A stretch of 7,258 nt of DNA from an uncultured Oscillospiraceae bacterium (GTDB lineage Bacteria; Bacillota; Clostridia; Oscillospirales; Oscillospiraceae): assembly GCA_934572365.1 (NCBI GenBank), contig CAKTKX010000064.1:1-7258 (forward strand), written 5' to 3'. Below are positions 5,563-7,258 of this stretch, one piece after another; position 1 is the first letter of the stretch; each line of letters starts with the position of its first letter. The position numbers and the translations under genes were made by a program. The notes below the pieces were generated by a model, which saw only the letters and a list, made by a program, of their open reading frames with translations, made no database searches and was not told where the DNA came from.

Positions 5563-6822
5563 ATGCTGGTACACTGGATATGGTTTGCCCATCGCCCCGG
5601 GCTGAACGACCGGGACAAAATGGCGCTGTTGCAGCATTTTCGTGACCCTGAGGACATTTTCTTCGCCGACGACGGGGCGTTTGACGCCATCGGTCTCAGC
5701 GAGGACGCAAAGGCTGTCCTTCGGGAGAAAGATCTGACCTCCGCGGAGGAAATTCTGGAAGCCTGTGACCGGGAAAAGCTCCACATTCTGACCTGTCAGG
5801 ATGCGGCCTATCCTGCGCGGCTGAAAAACATTGCCGACCCGCCCGTTGTGCTGTATTACAAGGGGCGGCTGCCGGATTTTGACGGAAGCCCGGTGATCGG
5901 CGTGGTCGGCACCCGGAAGGCGTCGGCCTACGGCCTGACCACCGCTAAGCGCATGGGCTATCAGATCGCCCGCTGCGGCGGCATTGTGGTATCCGGGATG
6001 GCCTACGGCATCGACGGCATGGCGATGTCCGGAGCCTTGACCGCAGGCGCGCCTGCGGTGGGCGTGCTGGGCTGCGGCGCGGATATCGTCTATCCGCTCT
6101 CCAACCGGGCGCTGTTCCGGGACACGGAGGAATACGGCTGCATCCTCAGCGAGTTCGCGCCGGGGACGCCGCCGGCAAAATGGACGTTTCCCAAGCGGAA
6201 CCGGATCATCAGCGGCCTGAGCTGCGGCGTTCTGGTGGTGGAGGCGCCGGAGAAAAGCGGCGCGCTGATCACCGCCCGTCTGGCCGCCGAGCAGGGGCGG
6301 GACGTGTTTGCCGTGCCGGGAAACATCGACCAGCCGTCCTTTGTGGGGAGCAACCGGCTTCTGCGGGACGGGGCGATCATGGTTTCCTCCGGCTGGGACG
6401 TTCTGAGCGAATATGAAGCCCTGTTTCCGGATAAGATTCGGAAGGAAGACGCGCCCGCCCACCAGACGGCCTATCCGGACGAGGTGCGCAAGGTCGCAGA
6501 AGCGGAAAAGCCGCTGCTGAAAGTGGCGCAGAAACTGCGTCTTCCCCGGAAAAATGAGAATCTTAAAAAAGATTTAGCCCCTCAGGGCATTGACAAGACG
6601 CCTTCCGCGCCTTATAGTGACGTAGGCTCGGTCAGGCCGAAGCTGTCGCCGGAGGAGCAGACCATTGTGGATGCCCTAAGCGGCGGCGAGCGGCTGGTGG
6701 ACGATGTGATCGCCGAAACCGGCCTGTCCACCGGAAAGCTGCTTTCCAGCCTGACCATGCTGGAACTGAAAGGCATTATCAAGCGCCTGCCGGGCAAGCG
6801 CGTTATCTTAAGCGGGAAATAG
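5563..6822 (+). CDS. dprA: DNA-processing protein DprA (Smf), 419 aa
   Basis: DprA binds incoming single-stranded DNA in the cytosol and loads RecA during natural transformation. It is also widely kept in bacteria not known to be competent. Residues 1 to about 105 are the N-terminal extension, ending in the conserved [10 protein letters not shown] (92-101). The Rossmann-like core spans about 110-285: VGTRKAS (115-121), SGMAYGIDG (144-152), [12 protein letters not shown] (167-178), SEFAPGTPP (196-204), [12 protein letters not shown] (209-220), [14 protein letters not shown] (225-238), VFAVPGNID (248-256) and [10 protein letters not shown] (262-271). A linker of about 70 residues (290-360) is charged, low in hydrophobics and likely disordered. 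Residues 360-416 form the winged-helix domain typical of longer DprA. The gene lies 23 nt after the methyltransferase, and the ribosome site AGGTG is 5 nt before the ATG. Bases 6550-6620, encoding part of the linker, are visibly richer in A/T than the rest and contain a strong promoter-like sequence. Confidence 0.96.
   Translation: MLVHWIWFAHRPGLNDRDKMALLQHFRDPEDIFFADDGAFDAIGLSEDAKAVLREKDLTSAEEILEACDREKLHILTCQDAAYPARLKNIADPPVVLYYKGRLPDFDGSPVIGVVGTRKASAYGLTTAKRMGYQIARCGGIVVSGMAYGIDGMAMSGALTAGAPAVGVLGCGADIVYPLSNRALFRDTEEYGCILSEFAPGTPPAKWTFPKRNRIISGLSCGVLVVEAPEKSGALITARLAAEQGRDVFAVPGNIDQPSFVGSNRLLRDGAIMVSSGWDVLSEYEALFPDKIRKEDAPAHQTAYPDEVRKVAEAEKPLLKVAQKLRLPRKNENLKKDLAPQGIDKTPSAPYSDVGSVRPKLSPEEQTIVDALSGGERLVDDVIAETGLSTGKLLSSLTMLELKGIIKRLPGKRVILSGK
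6559..6574. repeat. A-rich inverted repeat upstream of the internal promoter
   Basis: AATCTT (6559-6564), AAAA, AAGATT (6569-6574) form a perfect 6-4-6 inverted repeat with a central A tract. It lies about 50 to 65 bp upstream of the predicted start of the promoter at 6590-6618, the region where an UP element or activator site would act. It is within dprA coding sequence, and chance occurrence is quite possible. Confidence 0.35.
6590..6618 (+). promoter_or_regulatory. Candidate sigma-A promoter inside dprA, directed at topA
   Basis: A perfect TTGACA (6590-6595) is followed by a 17-bp spacer and TATAGT (6613-6618, one mismatch from TATAAT). The predicted start is near 6624-6625, giving topA a leader of about 236 nt that overlaps the end of dprA. 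The site lies in the A/T-richer segment encoding the disordered DprA linker, where coding constraint is weak. This would let topA be expressed apart from the K+ transport genes. Promoter quality is seen directly; activity is inferred. Confidence 0.6.
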
Positions 6823-6860
6823 ACCCGAATTTGAAGTTACGAAACGGAGAATTTTCATTC

Positions 6861-7258
6861 ATGGGTAAACCTGAAAATCTGGTGATCGTGGAGTCCCCCT
6901 CCAAGGCAAAGACCATTGGCAAATATTTAGGAGACGACTATGTCGTCAAGGCCAGCATGGGGCATCTCCGGGATCTGCCGAAAAGCACCATGGGCGTGGA
7001 CTTAGAGCATGATTTCACCCCTCACTATATCCCCGTCCGGGGCAAAGAATCCCTGATCAAGGAACTGAAAACCGACGCGGAAAAGGCGAAGACCGTTTAC
7101 CTCGCAACCGACCCTGACCGGGAGGGCGAGGCCATTTCCTGGCACTTAAAAGAGCTGCTGAACCTCCCCGACGGGAAGGCGCAGCGGGTGACCTTTAACG
7201 AAATCACCCAGAAGGTGGTCAAGGAGTCCATCCGCCACCCCCGGGATATCGACTATGA
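6861..7258 (+). CDS. topA: DNA topoisomerase I (type IA), N-terminal 132 residues, cut by window end
   Basis: TopA relaxes negatively supercoiled DNA by passing strands through a transient single-strand break. The visible part is the Mg2+-binding Toprim domain. [12 protein letters not shown] (8-19) contains the conserved E11. [10 protein letters not shown] (31-40) follows. [14 protein letters not shown] (82-95) carries the acidic D84, D86 and E88 cluster, and TFNEIT (111-116) is the next family signature. The catalytic tyrosine domain and the C-terminal zinc or tail domains lie outside the window. The start ATG follows CGGAGA (6845-6850) by 10 nt. The frame is still open at the last base: the terminal TGA is out of frame. 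The gap from dprA is 38 nt with no terminator, so it can be read through from dprA, and possibly also from the internal promoter near 6590. The dprA-topA order is common in Firmicutes. Confidence 0.97.
   Translation, partial: MGKPENLVIVESPSKAKTIGKYLGDDYVVKASMGHLRDLPKSTMGVDLEHDFTPHYIPVRGKESLIKELKTDAEKAKTVYLATDPDREGEAISWHLKELLNLPDGKAQRVTFNEITQKVVKESIRHPRDIDY

Noticed and set aside
5218..6462. 414-codon minus-strand open frame across the methyltransferase end and dprA
   Set aside because: It is opposite two well-conserved genes, is rich in R, H, G and A as usual for antisense shadows, and has no recognisable motif or upstream ribosome site.
7255..7258. Apparent ATGA/TGA at the window end as a stop of topA
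   Set aside because: In the topA frame the last full codon is TAT (7254-7256) and GA starts the next codon, so the gene simply continues past the window.
1..7258. Mobile elements, CRISPR, tRNA/rRNA genes or a defence system
   Set aside because: No transposase, integrase, spaced repeats, tRNA-like folds or defence-type domains were seen. Every gene is a recognisable chromosomal housekeeping or salvage gene.

Overview
The window looks like chromosomal DNA from a GC-rich Firmicute, most likely a Clostridia member of the Oscillospiraceae/Ruminococcaceae type. This is inferred from strong AGGAGG-like ribosome sites, tight gene packing, G/C-rich third codon positions, a ClpB tail and Ade/KtrA sequences that resemble Firmicute forms, and a dprA-topA pair. 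Species cannot be fixed from the sequence alone.

Layout, left to right. (1) Positions 1-315 are the 3' end of a Hsp100 disaggregase gene (clpB). It meets the next operon tail-to-tail at a hairpin with T-rich flanks on both sides, a probable bidirectional terminator (331-365). (2) A minus-strand operon runs from 2585 down to 370: adenine deaminase (ade, 577 aa) followed, with an ATGA stop/start overlap, by a Nudix hydrolase. (3) Positions 2586-2755 are a divergent control region. Two sigma-A type promoters with extended -10 elements point away from each other, and a 16-bp imperfect direct repeat touches both. (4) A plus-strand operon starts at 2756: ktrB (K+ channel subunit), ktrA (RCK gating subunit), a SpoU/TrmH-family RNA 2'-O-methyltransferase, dprA and the first 132 codons of topA. 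The genes are separated by 10 nt, a 4-nt overlap, 23 nt and 38 nt, with no visible terminator between them.

Functionally, the left operon recovers adenine as hypoxanthine and adds a nucleotide- or metabolite-cleaning hydrolase. The right operon combines K+ uptake (KtrAB), RNA modification, DNA-uptake or recombination support (DprA) and DNA supercoiling control (TopA). All genes visible in full look intact, with catalytic motifs present.

I see no mobile element, CRISPR array, tRNA, rRNA or novel defence system. The most interesting unexplained signal is a near-consensus sigma-A promoter (TTGACA, 17 bp, TATAGT at 6590-6618). It sits in an A-rich segment encoding the poorly conserved linker of DprA, pointing at topA. 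Next is the repeat-bearing divergent promoter region between ade and ktrB. Both of the longest open frames for ade and ktrB begin upstream of their own promoters and should be trimmed to the starts given here.
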